From the NCBI GenBank assembly GCA_008933995.1, contig WARS01000036.1, positions 6,548,419 to 6,612,418 of the forward strand: 64,000 bases of DNA. The letters are read 5' to 3'. This document shows positions 13,101-26,890 of this stretch, one piece after another. The notes below the pieces were generated by a model. The model did not search any database, was not told where the DNA came from, and saw only the letters and a program-made list of their open reading frames with translations. Every line of letters starts with the position of its first letter. The stretch's first letter is position 1. The DNA is from Datnioides undecimradiatus (Eukaryota; Chordata; Actinopteri; Lobotiformes; Datnioididae). The translations under genes and the position numbers were made by a program.

Positions 13101-16100
13101 AAACGCACAACAGACCAGAAGCCACAGCGAGGTATGGCAATAATAAACCAAAACAGGAAGATCGGGGCTGAATTGGTGAAGCAACCAGAGCAGCAACACG
13201 CACTGCACAGGCAACATAACCAGCAGAAGAAACTGAATGCAACTTTATTGCTTTTCCAAAACAGACACAGTGCTTCCTGTAAGGCAGTTTAAATACCTTA
13301 GAAACAAAATAGTTATGAAATACACCTACAAATCATGACTGTGCAAGTGTTTAATATTAATATATTTGTGGCCTAATGTTTTGATCTTTTTTAAACTCAG
13401 ATGTGTGACATTACTTTTTTCTTAAACCATCTTACTCTGGATGGGGCCGTCATTATTTAGTGGGGGGGTTTTTGACTGCTATCACCTGCACCAGCTCTGT
13501 GGGTTTTCTCACATTTACCTCAGTCTGTCCTCCTTAGCATCTGATTGGTTAGCTGTCAAAAAAATCTCATAATAATGCCATAGACATTTCCGGCCCTGTC
13601 TGTGGTGCCCACAAGCACATTCATTTTTGCAGAAATGGTAAATCTTGTGGTCACTGGTCACAAGCATGTAGTCTTATTTTTAAAAGGGCTCTGTAAATTC
13701 TTACAACAGCTGAGCGGTGTAGTTTGTGCCATAGCGACTATTTTCAGCAGCAAATGAACACTCATTTGGCGTGCCAGTGAGTATTTACAGCACCAGCAGA
13801 GTGTTTTTGGGACTGAATAATAATAATCCACATTGCCCATGTTCTTTGTAATGAAGGAGCATGTCACACAGTGCAGCTGTCCACTGCACTGATGTGTTTT
13901 TAATAGTTTTGTGCCATGATAGAGCTCCACCGCACACAGGAATGAGTTGTATCAGGTTTTGGCTACATAGTCAACACTTGCCAGTTGTTGCTTTTTTGTC
14001 TTCTTATGTGATATATTGTCAACAAAAATACAAAATGTCAGTAGCTTTATCCTTTCAGGTCTTTAGATGGTCTTTCCTGAGTAGAGCTCATTTGAACACA
14101 TTGATTTTTGAAGGAGTTCTTAGCTGTGACAACAAGCTGTGAAATAGAAATAAGAAAAACATGTACTGCTGAAACTCAATACAAGTACTTTAGATTGTCC
14201 ACATCTGGTTACTTACTATATTTGTCTTGTAATATAACTCTACAACTGTACAGTGTACTGACATTCCTGACCAAAATCATGTCACCTATAGGATTACATT
14301 TTTTAACCATGTAGGAGTTTGCTGCACCCCCTGGATTTCTCATTTTCTCCCTCAGGATTGATTTCAGGCTTTGCACTGACACCCACTGTGCGGTGTGGAA
14401 AACTGACAATTGGAAATATATTCCTAAAATCACAGCTACAGTAAGGCTACAGCATGCTTTTACCCATTTTTTCCCCCTAGCATTTCTGTGACCCCCCTGC
14501 TTCAGGCTGCCTGGAGGCGGCCATTAGTTGCCTGGAATGAGAAGGTCTTTCTGCGCACTCATCCAAGTGTGACGACTGGTTGGGGCTGGGGACACATGGG
14601 TCATCACAGATCCATTCAGGGCTTTCAGTCTCAGTGTTTGCCTGGCATGATGCCCCTAAAAGGTCACCAGCATGTGAGATAACATTTATACAACCCATCT
14701 CATGCTTGGCTGGATGACTTTGGATGCCAGAAGAAGGCAGGAACAAAGCAGGGGCTGGTGAGAAGAGTCTCCGGGGTGAGAACAAGTAGAGTTTAATGGC
14801 AGCCGGACACACTGTCAGCTGTTTAAATCAGCTGTTGAACCAGTTTCACTGCTGTGTTTTGTTTATTCCATCGTTAAACTGTTTGTGTTGACTGTGTGTG
14901 GTTAAGCTTAGAGGTGTTAAGATGGATTACTCTGGAAATAAACGTGGTGTTTGGCTAAGATTGATTCTAATTAGAGATTTACCTTTTTAATACAGTATTT
15001 TCACCCCCTGAGTGGAGACTGGTCCGTCGTGAATACAAAAAATGCAGGAGGGATTATAAAAAGAAACACTGTTCAAACAAAGATTATAGTTCAATGTTCT
15101 TTACAAAGAAAAAAACTACGTGAACAAGTTAAAGCTGCTTTAATCAATATTCTTGTATTAGTTATGGATGAATTGTCAGGTGTAATATGTAAGGGATCCC
15201 CTGCGGGACAAACCATAGAGAATTGTTGCCTGACTTCACAGACCATCTTTTAGACTGTTTTATAGACAGCAACTTTACTGTTTTCATTCACTGTAACCAC
15301 TCTCATCAACCTTTAGAGCCACAGCATGAAGTTTTCAATGAAAAGACTGAAAAATCTGCTAGTTGGAAAGTTAATGTTGCTTCAGATCAGTTGTATGTGG
15401 AAACTGACAAATATTTGCTAACGTTCACCATAAGAACTTGATGAGGTGCAACACTGTCTCCTACAAATGACATTTATTTGGTTTGATTTCAGTTACATGT
15501 TGTCTCAAAGTCACTGTGGACTTTTTTGTGTTCAACCATTACCACAATCACTTAACCTTACCCAAGTGCTGCCAGCATCTAGCATTGGAAGTTTTTACTG
15601 TTTTAAAGTTCATGAACTGAGCGCAAAATAGCTGCATTTGTGATCTGCGAACATTTAATAAACCCACAGTGGATGGACTAAAATGAACTGGTCATTTTGA
15701 CCTTTACAGCACACGTGCAAAAGGGACTTGAAAGTGAATTTTATCAGTTACAGTGAAGCTGAAACTAAGGTGATATGTCTTTTTAGGCTTTGATCAGCCG
15801 TTAACTAGCACACGATTTTAGCATGAAGAGAGGAAAAAACATTTTAATAGTTGTTGGGAGGAAAACATTAATTACTGTAGCTTTTGGGTGCTACAGAGAT
15901 TATTGTAACAGTAACACTGATATGAAAAATGTCTTTCTGGCCACTCTGTTATTGTGTTGGTTTAACACATTCATAATAAATAATATAGGACTTTAGATAA
16001 CACTCAGAGTTATTACATTATTTAATCTGGGTACCATGAGAAAAACAATTTGTCGATAATGGGTCCATTTTGGATGGTAAGCCAAACAAAAGTATTTCCA

Positions 16101-19100
16101 TCTCATCTTTGGTTAAGTATGAATTTCTAGTGAAAGTTCGGCCAGGAAGACTGTCCACTCGCCAGCTCAGGCCTGTAGTACTGTTTCTCATTCATTTTGT
16201 CATTCACTCCCTCCAGCACACTCACTCATAACTTCCTGTTGTCATTTCCTGCAACTGAGATATCATCTGTTGACATCAGCTGGTCTCATCTGTTCAACAG
16301 CTAAGCAAAACACATTCATCATTAGCCTATCATTAGTCTATCAATATGATTCAGGCTGCTGCTATCTGCTGCTCCACCTCCCCATAGCCACCCAGGCTTT
16401 GCAGATTCACCAACACATCATCACCCCCAGTTTCTGGACTCTACAAGGAGATTCATCTGTTGTTGTGCTGTGCATCACCCCTCAATTACAAAATTTCCCT
16501 GTAGAAGTGCCAAAGACTCTTCCGTTGTCATCTGTCCTTTCATCATCTGCATGATAAACAGTGTCTTTGCTTCATTCACTTGTCTCTCCTGAGTGAACAT
16601 TGATTTATTAATCATACATGTATAATTGGGTGCCATTTGTAAAAGCTGCCAGTGTGCTTTCTCTGTGTAAAACAAAAAGCTGCTGCACTCAAAATAACCA
16701 CATTTTATAATCTCATAATAGATACATTACAAACAAACCCAACACCATCAGCACATCTGTTTTACTGTGTGTGGTTTTCTTTGGTGTAGCAGAACGTGTC
16801 CAAGTGCCTCAATGATTATTGTTTTTAGAAAGAAAGCTCTTACTTTGTTTAAATATTAATAGATTGCTTAGAAATCAACGGTTTGATGTTGGCCTTCAAT
16901 TACCCAGGTCCTCACTTTCAAGGTGAAGTTTCTGGGATGATGAAAAAACCTGGTCACAGATGTGTTTATAACTGTCAGGCCCTGATCTGAGACACTTTGA
17001 TGGGGAGAATTTGATGTGGATAGCGCACTTCATATTAATCAGACTGAGCTGCACCATGCCACTTGGCCAGTCATTACAAATTTATTTTGAGCCGCCAAAC
17101 ACAGTTTAAACTCACCAAACCTATGAATTTCTCCCAATTATCCCAAAGTTTCCAAAGATGTCTGGCTGAAATTTGGGAAATATGATTAGAGAGAATGATG
17201 GAGCCATAAAAACATGGAGTCTTGGGATTGAATTTTCCTTCAGTGTAAACATCATAAAGCTTTAATGAAGAGTTAGAACCAGCTGATACCAAATACACAT
17301 ACAATAATTTCTATATATGTCTCAAACACTGTAGAATAAGGCTATGTCTGCCCAGTTTTGCTTCTTAAGGGGAAGCAAAAGGTAGAATTGTGGTTAAAGA
17401 AGTTAAATAAGAACCTTATGAGACTGAATGCATTATAGATAATTCATGTAACTATGCTCAAAGTATTTAGACAAAGAGACATTGTTCAAAGCCAAACAGG
17501 CAGCTGAACTGGGGTCCCATTTTTTTTTAATCAAAGTGCTACTGTGTATCATTCTTGAAGATAGCAATAGGAGGCCACTTACATATGCAGCCATTTAAAG
17601 TGAATGCTAACAAGAGGGCTGAATTGAAGTGCACTTAAGTGACTTCATGAAAGTAACCTTAAAAAGAATTGAATTTAAGTGACAGCGCTACATTTAAGCA
17701 AAAAGCAAAACTGTGTAGAACCATCCGTGACCAGCCAGCAGCTGAGATAGCTCAAATGAATCCTTGTTTAACCCACTGTTACTTAAACTTTAGGTTCCTC
17801 TGAAACAAAAAGCCATTGTAGAACAAAAGAAATGGAAATGTTTTTACAGCGCATGTACCTCGGGGCACTTTTTGCTAGTTAAAGCTTTGCAACATCACTT
17901 TCACTTCACTTTTTTCTGCAGAAATATCCAAGAGGCTGGTGGTTTGTTAACTGAGATTGCAAAGGCTGTCAATGGGAAAAGCACAGCTGCTGGTAAATCC
18001 TGTTCTGTTTCCTCCTCAGACATCTTGACATGTAAACTTACAGGCCACATGACTAACCAGGAACTGCAGATCATTTGATGGTTTTCTGGGATGCAATATC
18101 TACACATTGCCATCAATTAGAAGATTCTGTCTCATGGCTTGTACTGCTAACTGCTCCCCAGGGTTTCCTCAGGCCAATATATGCAACTGAAACACTCAAG
18201 ACCTGGATACTCAGCTGTGTTTTATGTCTGTGTTCTTTAACCTTGATAAAAAACAGTAAAACTCCATGGGGATTCAGAGACTGTAGCTGTTGAGAGGAGC
18301 TCAGTCACATGAAAGAGCAGCTGGATGAAATGAACATTCCCTAAAGGCCTGGCTGCTGCTTCTGATACTCCCACAGACACACCACAGGGAGAAGGCTGAA
18401 TAAGCATTATAGCTTGGTGAAAAACATGACCTTAAGGTCCAGCTCATCTGCAGCAGTGACCCCAGCCACCACAAGTCAGCGCACTGCCGCCTGTGTGTGC
18501 TGGAACTCTAAAACATTTCCCTTTGATCATTCTCCCTCCCCCTACATGTCTTTTCTCCCTAATTTATATATACGTATGTACTTTTTCACTGTTCACTTAC
18601 AAGATAATGCAGTGTGACTGTTTTTATAAATATTTCCTTGCAGTATCATGTTCTCAATCTGAGAGTAGAAGAAAGTTATTCAGAACAAAAGATATGAAAC
18701 TTCCTGCTCAGGTAGGACAATGATCAGCAGAAATTTTGCAAAGCTCCTATGAGATATTATTCATGTTCTTGGCATATTATGCAAATAAAATGTAGTTAGT
18801 TGCCACTATTGTTATAACAGCATATGACTTTTCATACTTTTTATATATACTTTTTCAAATGATTTTCAGATTGGGTGGTGGATGGTGGCAGCAATACTCA
18901 AGCATAATCATAAAAATGATGTCATTTAAACCGAAACTTCAGATTATCATTTAACACTAACTGCTTTTATCTGCAGTCAGCACCAGTCACGACATCTATG
19001 CATTTGTAGGCATTATGTGGCAACGCAAACACAAACTTCCTTTTTGCAGTTTCCTGTTTAAAATAAAGGCACATCCTGGCAGACTTCTTGGGTTGCAAAT

Positions 19101-20639
19101 TGTCCCTGATGGGAGGGTCAGGATGACAAAGAACTAATGTGATCCACAAAGATTTGCAGTCGAGGGATGAGAGGAGTGAGAGTCAAAAGGAGAAGTGCAG
19201 GGAGGGGAGGGGTTCAGAGAGCTCAATAAAGAGACAACATAAGAGTTAATGTTGGGGTTAGAAGAAGACATGCATCTGTGTGTGCGTGTGTTTGTTTTAA
19301 GTCATCATTCAGCCACATGCCACATATCTCAAATGTGACAAACTGATACTTTCAATATTTTTATATGAAACTTTGTGACTGTGTAACGTTAGCATGTTAG
19401 CATTTCTATTGTGAGCAAGTTAGCAAGTGAGCATTAGCATTTGGCTCAAGCTACCTCTGTTTTTAAGGGACTGAACATGTTATTGGGGTTGAGAAGTGGG
19501 CTCTGGCTGATGTCTAATCTGACTATCTGCTTCAAACCATAAAATATATATTAGCCTCCACCTTTTCCAAACACCTGTCCCTTTCCTGACAATTTTTACA
19601 GTTAGATACAGTATGATTTTCATACCGTCCTTAGTTACAGCCTTACAGAGCCGTTAATGTGGCTGTAAACTTTCAGTCTTGTTCACTACTTTCTGACATT
19701 TTACAGGCTAAATGATTAATTGATTAATCAAAAAAACTTGACAGAACAATCAATAATAAAAATAACCGTTGCAGTCCTGCCTGCATCAAGAGAGAGTCTG
19801 AGCACCACATTTTTCCGTAAATATTCTACGCATCAGAATATTTCAGATGGAGCAGAAATCAACGCTGAATACACTGATGAGTACTAATAACAATACAGAC
19901 AGAATGTAGAATGAGCCTCCGCCAAAATACGGAGGAAAAGTGGCACAACAGCTACATGTGGAGTCAGACGCAGGCAGTGACAGTGAATGATAGATGCAGT
20001 GAGATGGATATGACAGATGGAGAGAGGAGAAAAAGGAGAATGTTTGATAACTTATACCCATCCACAATGAAAGGATGATAAATGTCTTCCATTTACAGTG
20101 GGAGCAAGACTTCCTATTGAATGGCCTCCCTGCGGGTCTGTGACCATCCTGTCTGTCCTCCAGTGATCTTTGTCCTCTGTCCTTCTCAGTTTGTCTTTGA
20201 CTTTATCATGGAAATATTACATACTGCCATGCATTTTTCCAGAACAGACCATGTATTTTGCAGACAGGCGGACTATCAAAAAGTATCTTGCAGAGACCTG
20301 AAGCAACTTAAGATATGTGAACATTCATCACAGTAAATATTTCACTTTATTTTCTTGTTATTTTCTAATTTTGTTACGGTTGCATGTGATGCAACTGTGA
20401 GCAATGACTATTTTCCTGAGGGCTACAACATTTGAAATAAGAAAGCTGATGAGAGCTAATAATGCACGTTTTATAAGATGCTTTTCGGCTTTCTTGCTCA
20501 ATGTTTAAGAGGTTCATATGTGGTACTGTCTAACTCAAAGCTTCCCTAAAACCACAAATTGTTGCTTTTTAATCCGCCTTTTTCTTTCCGATGAGATACA
20601 GTGTGTTAAATAGTGAGTAGTAATTTTTCTTACCTGCAG
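10131..20639. other. long intergenic stretch, no gene seen
   Basis: About 10.5 kb without a supportable gene. Open frames reach at most about 115 codons, are scattered over both strands, and none shows a conserved domain or a coherent exon chain. Notable contents are a homeodomain-site-rich block at 12,110-12,370 (listed separately), a T19 run at 11,593-11,611, and a short GTTAGCATGTTAGCATT-type repeat at about 19,385-19,450. The rest is unremarkable AT-rich DNA. Confidence 0.5.
12110..12370. promoter_or_regulatory. candidate conserved enhancer-like block
   Basis: This block is richer in homeodomain-type cores than its surroundings: TAATTG near 12,185, TAATTAG near 12,210, TTAATCC near 12,273 (OTX/CRX class), ATGCAT near 12,290, TGCTAATA near 12,297, then CTGATTGGCC (inverted CCAAT) near 12,319. 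It interrupts bland AT-rich DNA. Such clustering is typical of vertebrate conserved noncoding elements, but conservation itself cannot be seen from one sequence, and the target gene is unknown. Confidence 0.3.
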
Positions 20640-20745
20640 ACAACGCCAGACTAGTTTCCATTGCCAAGCTGAGCCAACCAGCTGCTGGCTCCGGATTCAT
20701 GTTAATAAGACAAACAGTGGTCCAAGGCGGGATCAGAGAGTTGTG
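20640..20745. repeat. fragment of a teleost-wide dispersed repeat
   Basis: The core AGCTGAGCCAACCAGCTGCT followed by GGCTCCGGATTCATGTTAAT is a diverged form of a repeat common in fish genomes (AGCTAACCAGCTGCTGGC, then a TTCATATTTA-type segment). A CAGGTAAGA string at its left edge on the minus strand looks like a splice donor, but no gene context supports an exon. Confidence 0.45.
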
Positions 20746-23700
20746 GGACTGTGCCTGTGACAAGACAGAAGTGTGTCAAAGTGGCAACCCTTTGGCTTGA
20801 ATTTCCAAAGGTCCAAATCCAGCTTTTATGGTGGGAAGGAAGTGAGTGAAGTAGTGTTGGTGCATCCATAACTCACAAGTGGCCATGCTTGCACATCTAA
20901 GTGCCAGTTTGTTTACACTGTGTTGTGTGATCCTAGGGGGTGAATTCCTGCTGCACAGTGCAGCATATGTCTGAGGAAACAACCAGCAAGCTCCTGTTTG
21001 TGGTCCTGACCTGATGCATCATCTTTTGACTTAGGAGACTGCAGGCTCTCCTACTGCTAAGACTGCTGTTTTGGTCTCTGGGTCGTTGCTGTAGACTAAC
21101 TCTCGTCACCGGTGATGTTCCCTGAAACGTAGCTAGGGTTTGATGTTAGCTCTCTGCTAAAGTTTGAGGGCAACGGTATCAATGTGCAAATGGTCACAAA
21201 AGCGCTTGTTGTGATGATAACCATGTGGTGTGTCTTGGTTTACTAGCTCACAACAATTATTGTTTGCACCTGTTGCATGTGCATTAATGTGCCATGCTGC
21301 GTTCAGGAACAGCTCGGCAACTTTTTGATCTCAGCTCCTATTGATCTCAGTGATTTTTATTCATAAACTTTACACACTGTACACTTGTGAACTTGTGAAC
21401 TAGAACTTTCACTGACTTATATTAATACATAAAGTTGCAAAATAATATACTGCATATGCATTAATAAGATTAGATTCTTCCTTGTTGTAAATAAATCATA
21501 CAGAAGATTATTAAAAAAAAGAAACTAAATACAGACTCAGTCTAAATCTTCACAGGTCTGGTAGTCCAACAATAATAAATCTGTAAAAACTTTATGCCAA
21601 AAGTGAGTGCAGTCAAATAATCAAAAATAATATATTTGGTTGGTTGTTGGTTGTTGAAGGTGTAATACCAGGAAACAACAAATCAGTCATCAGATCAAAG
21701 TTTCCATTGCTTGTACTTACTCGACAACAGAGCTTTTCAGCAGTCAACACTAAACTCTCATCAGCGTCATCTCCCCGGCCAGCTTTGCTCTAACCTGCGG
21801 ACTGCACCTGCACACTGAGACACAATAGAGGCTTTATTTCCTGAGGACACACTGTGCAGCTTTTACTGCTCTTTTTCTCAGTATCATAATATATTCCCTC
21901 ATGCGCTGATTGTGGTTGTGGCCATTTTCTGAATAAAATGCGCACTCACTCGCAGCTCATCAGCTACTTGCAGATTGTGCACAGTGCAGCTGATAACATC
22001 ATGCATGTGGTGATTCACTGCCATATTCATCCTTTTTTCTTCTCTGGATGAATCACAGTTACAGTAAGAGGGGGAAAATGTAATTCCTCTGGGCAAACAT
22101 TAATTTTCTCGCTCTCCTTCCCTCCTGTAACACGGTGTGTAGACATAACAGTTCTGATATTGTCCTTGGTCCAATGGATTTCTGCCTGCGCTGCGGAGGA
22201 ATCATAAGTCTGGAAGTTCAATCAGCAGGAGAGGCAGGAGGGACAGGGGAAGGGAGGCACCAAATCTCACTGATATTCTTAAAGACAGTGCCAAATGCTC
22301 TGCTCATGGACTACCTATCTATTCTCTACCCATATGGTCATATATTATGGAGGGGAGTATGGTCTGTGAGTGTGCAGGACAAGCTGAAAATAATGCAGTG
22401 AATATAGCAGGGAGCACACGCCCTACCTAGTGTTGGCTGGGTATAGAAATTTCAGGTATAGATTAGTAATTTAAAATGAAAAAAGACAATACCTGCTGAA
22501 AAACACTGCCTCCTAAAAGAAATACTAAATTAAAGCTAAGCCACACTTTAAAGCGCCTTGCAGTCCTGGGCTTCCCCCAGACTCGGGAATCCTCTAATGT
22601 AGGTACAAGATGATGATTTAATGGATGATTGAATGCAGGACGTAGGACTATTATTCCTGTTGGTCACCATTAAGAAATAATCAAGTCACTATGAGCTTAT
22701 GTGGGTACTAAAGACTTGATAGATAATCAATTAATGATTAACTTACACTCACCTCATTTATCAGTTTTGATGAGTTTGATAAAAACAGCTTTGCTCTTTG
22801 TGTATGATGCTAATTTGAATCGGGTCACACCAAATTATCAAATAATTGGTCAATTTATCACCTGAATCCGCAGCTCCCCTTGGCTTTGTCTAGCTTCATA
22901 ACAAGTTTCAGCTGTCAGGCCATAAATGGACTGTTTTGGTTTAATCTCCCAGCTTTCATAGTTGTGATTTTGGCCACAGCAGGCAGTTGATTTCAGAATA
23001 AAAGCTCTAAAAACCCACTGTACTCTGCTTACTCCTCCTTTGCTCTACAAAAGAGCAGACTGATGCAGTAAGCAACGAATGTGGTGAATATAGGGGAGTT
23101 TTTAACATTTAGAGAGCTGGATATTTCATTCAGGAGTTGACAAAGACCAGAAAAACATAAAAAATAGAGTGAAAGTTGAATATAAATCCGCCAGGTTGTC
23201 AGGAAGAATGTTAATTTTGCTCTATAATTACAGCCAATATGTTCCTCAGATCAGTGTAGAAGCTACATCAGTGTAGTTCACAGCTTGTTTGTGCTGCCGA
23301 CAGTTGGCCAAAAGAAATCTGATTTTGTGGGTTTAATGTTTAATTAAGGTTAATGACTTTGTAATGTCTTAAAAGTGAGTAACAACAATTCATGATATAT
23401 TCTGCATTAATTTATGCATTAAATCATCAAAAGCACTTAAGCATCCTTATTATGTTATTATCATATTAAAAGGTATTGCCAAAAAAAAAAAACCTATTAA
23501 ATACAAGGCTCTTCTCAGTGGTTTTGATCCTTCTCCTGTTTTCAGTTGCAAACAGATAAGACTTTGTTGAATGTCACTATCTGTGGCTCTGTTTTCAAGC
23601 CAAGGTCACTCCGGCTGATGGGGAGGGAGAGCGCCAGGAAGACAACACCACTCACAGAGACAAGAGGTCGTAATCAGAGAGAGTGAAGCTATAATCAAAC

Positions 23701-24934
23701 ATAGACCTCTGGCAGCAAACAGACAAAGTGTGACCAAAAGAAAAACATAATCAGAGCAAGGAAGCGAGAAATTTGATGAAAATACATTTGAAGTAAAACC
23801 TTTAATCATACAGGGAGACAAGAAAGGGACAAAGGGAAGCTACGTGGATGAGAAATGAAGGGAAAGGAGAGCATCTACAGACGGAGAGGGAGAGGTGGAC
23901 AGAAAGGGGAGACAGACGGTAGGATGGAGTAGATCAGGGGTGCAGGGTGGTGGTATTTTTAACATGTTTTAATCAGGATCAGCACATCAAACATGACCTG
24001 TTGCGAAAAAACATCCTCTCAGTTAATCAGAGCGAAGAAATACAGAGAAAACTTGGTCAATGCCAAAAAAATTCTGTGGAAAGCCAGACTCAAATATACC
24101 GTATAAAGAGGAGGATTGGTGTGTACAGCATACGGAAATGAGGGCAGAATCGAGTAAATTCTCCTCCTTACGCAAATCTTTTTCCGCATGAAAGATTCTT
24201 CCTGTAGACTCGGGGGTTTAATAAGCTGGGAGGGGGGTGGTTCCCCCCCACTGTCCTGTCTGCAGCCAGCTCACTGGGCTGAGGAGTGCCAAGCAGGAGA
24301 AGAGCGAGGAGATGAGCTGTGTCTGAGGGCAGGGTGAGGATCTGCTAAGGGGGGAAAATCAGACTGTCTGCCGCATGTTTTGGGGTTTTGGGAACATTCT
24401 GCCGGGCACCAGCTCACTCTTCACCTTATAATCCCTGCGGCTAGGACTGTGCTATCGGACCGTTTTAATGAATCCCAGCAGATTAAACGAGACAGTTATT
24501 CTAATTCAGGGGACACTCAACTAAACCTGATGCTCCTTTTATTCACCAATCAGCTGCACCGTATGGAAAAAATGTGTCCTACCAGGGGGTGTACAAACGA
24601 CTTCATGTCATCACAATCCCCTGGCAGTCTGTGGGTTTGAATTATGGCATTGTTCTGAAAATGCAATCAGGAGAGTTTTGGCCTCTGCCTGTTTTCTGTG
24701 ACGAATAAATTGTTTCCTGCGCCTTTTTATGGCTTTGATAAATATTCATCTTGCTGATGCCTGCGTCCTGCTGCAGTGCAGTGTGTTACAGAGCTGAGCT
24801 GTGAGGGATATTGATGAGCTGTGGGTCTGAGGATGCTCAAATCACACAGCAATCAGGCCTCATCATGGCTCCTGTGGCTAGATCAGTGCAGCGTTAACAC
24901 TCAGGTACATCCTGCCTCCTTTATTCTGACAGGC

Positions 24935-24971
24935 CATGACTTTCCCCAGCCATTAACCAGGGAAAGTCATG
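24935..24971. repeat. 12-bp perfect inverted repeat
   Basis: CATGACTTTCCC at 24,935-24,946 and its exact reverse complement GGGAAAGTCATG at 24,960-24,971 are separated by 13 bases. The pair could form a hairpin or be a two-half binding site. No gene or terminator context surrounds it. Confidence 0.6.
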
Positions 24972-26859
24972 CTCAAAAGCATCGCAGTTTGGCGTTTCAC
25001 ATACTGATGGGATGCATTGTGGTGTTCTCTAAGCTCTGCTCAAGGGACGGAAAGTCTAATCCAACACAGAGGCGTTAACTAGCATCCAGCAAGTGGTGGG
25101 ACAGTGCAGCGGCTTGTGTGCCGTACCACACTTCCAGCCAGTGAAATCAGATGGGAGTGGGATTGTGAAAGCCTTTAAATGTGTCTTGGGGGCTGGATAG
25201 TGGAGGTTATTATCCGAAGAATCATGACAGGAATTCAATAACGGGCTTTTGTCCTGTGAAATTTCACTCTTCCCATAAGGATCCTTCTGTTTCTGGCTCC
25301 CTTTCGGCTCCCTCCTCTCTCTCTATCCCTCTGCTCCTCTGGGGGGAACGAGTTAAAAGCATAATACTGGGAGTACTTGAGTGCCGAGGATTCCTCTTGA
25401 ATGCTAAACAGTCTTATCAAATAGCACACTGCAGCACAGGATCTTAGGTACTGATGGGCAGTGAGGAGCAGAACAGGCATCAGACAATGCTATGCTGTAC
25501 ATGCTCCACTTACAAACAACCTACTGTAAGTTTGTTTACAATTTTGGTGTCAGGATATTCAAATCATATTTTGAGAGTAAGCTTCACGTGACATGAAATA
25601 ACTGTAGTGAGAAAAGCTCACTCAAATGGGTTTAAACCACTAGAATCTGCAGCTTTGCAGAGCCTTCAGCTGCTAAATAGTTCAGAGTTGTGGTTTTCTG
25701 GTTGCACATAGATATTAGACGTAAATGTCACAAAGGATGTAAATCACATGCAATAGCAGTCTGAGAATTAGACTGAACTGCCATTTCACTGCATTCATTA
25801 TACTTGAATCATATTTAAATCGCAGAACAAATCACTGCTCCAAGAAGCAGTGTATTCAAAAAAGCAATGTAACCAACCATGTAAGGACAAACATATATGC
25901 TATACATATATAGGCTTGATGGCTTTTCCTTTGCTTTATTTTACCATACAGGACATTTAATTTGTGCTTTAACCTTCTCGACTTATAATTGATAAGAATT
26001 TATTAACTAAATAATAACTAGTTTATACTATAGTGTAGTTATAAGGGCATTTTTAAGTGTAACGTACAGTGTTTGTTAGCACTCAAACTTTTCCTATGAA
26101 GACAGGTTATTACCACTCTATTGTACTGTATTGTATTGTATTGGTATAAATGTATAAATAAAGTCTAAAATATGTTCATTCATATCTGAACACAGACCAG
26201 CCTGTGGATATGGATGCCCACAGGCAGCATTATTGTTGCTAATGAATACCTTACTAAACACTTACAACTGCTTACAACTGCTTTTTTGTGTGTCTTGGTC
26301 ATTTATTAAATGTTAATGGAAAAATGTTACATAAAGAAAAGTGCTGACAACTGGGGTCTGACAGCGTTTACACATGTGAACAGTGTATCTGGTTGCTCCC
26401 TGGCCACAAAGTGAGTGCATCCTGTCTTCCTTATAAACATTAAGCAAAACAGACCTTTAACTAACCGGTTTATTGGGAAAAATTATATAGGGCCTAAAAG
26501 ACTAGCAGTCTGTATTAGTTAGTCAAACGAAACAGGACATTTAAATGTCGCATCTCAGGTTCTGGGAAATCGTAATGTACAGTTTCACTATTTCCTGACG
26601 TGTTGCAGAACAAATGATGATTTGCTTAACTGAGAATATAATGTGCCCTTTAATAAGTGATAATAAAAGTAATTGTTAGTCAATGGTGTCCTCATCTCCT
26701 TGAGGAACTTTGAGAATTCAAGTGTAATTTTAAACATTTAAACATTTATTTGGGCCTATGTCAAAAGGTCTGTTAACCAGTGTGTCTACTATTAACAAAC
26801 CTACTTGGCATTCAGGACACAGGAAAGCTTTCAGGTTGGAGTCTCTCTCTCTCTCCCTC

Positions 26860-26890
26860 GCACGCACACACACACGCACACGCACACACA
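26860..26890. repeat. imperfect (CA)n microsatellite
   Basis: Runs of CA interrupted by CG steps (CACG units), followed by ordinary sequence. Polymorphic length is likely. No function is inferred. Confidence 0.8.

Noticed and set aside
14477-14812. 111-codon minus-strand frame.
   Set aside because: No domain, no splice context and a near-equal frame on the other strand; chance is the simpler explanation.
20569-20763. Minus-strand frame ending in a consensus splice donor CAG/GTAAGA.
   Set aside because: It lies in a diverged copy of a common fish repeat and has no flanking exons.
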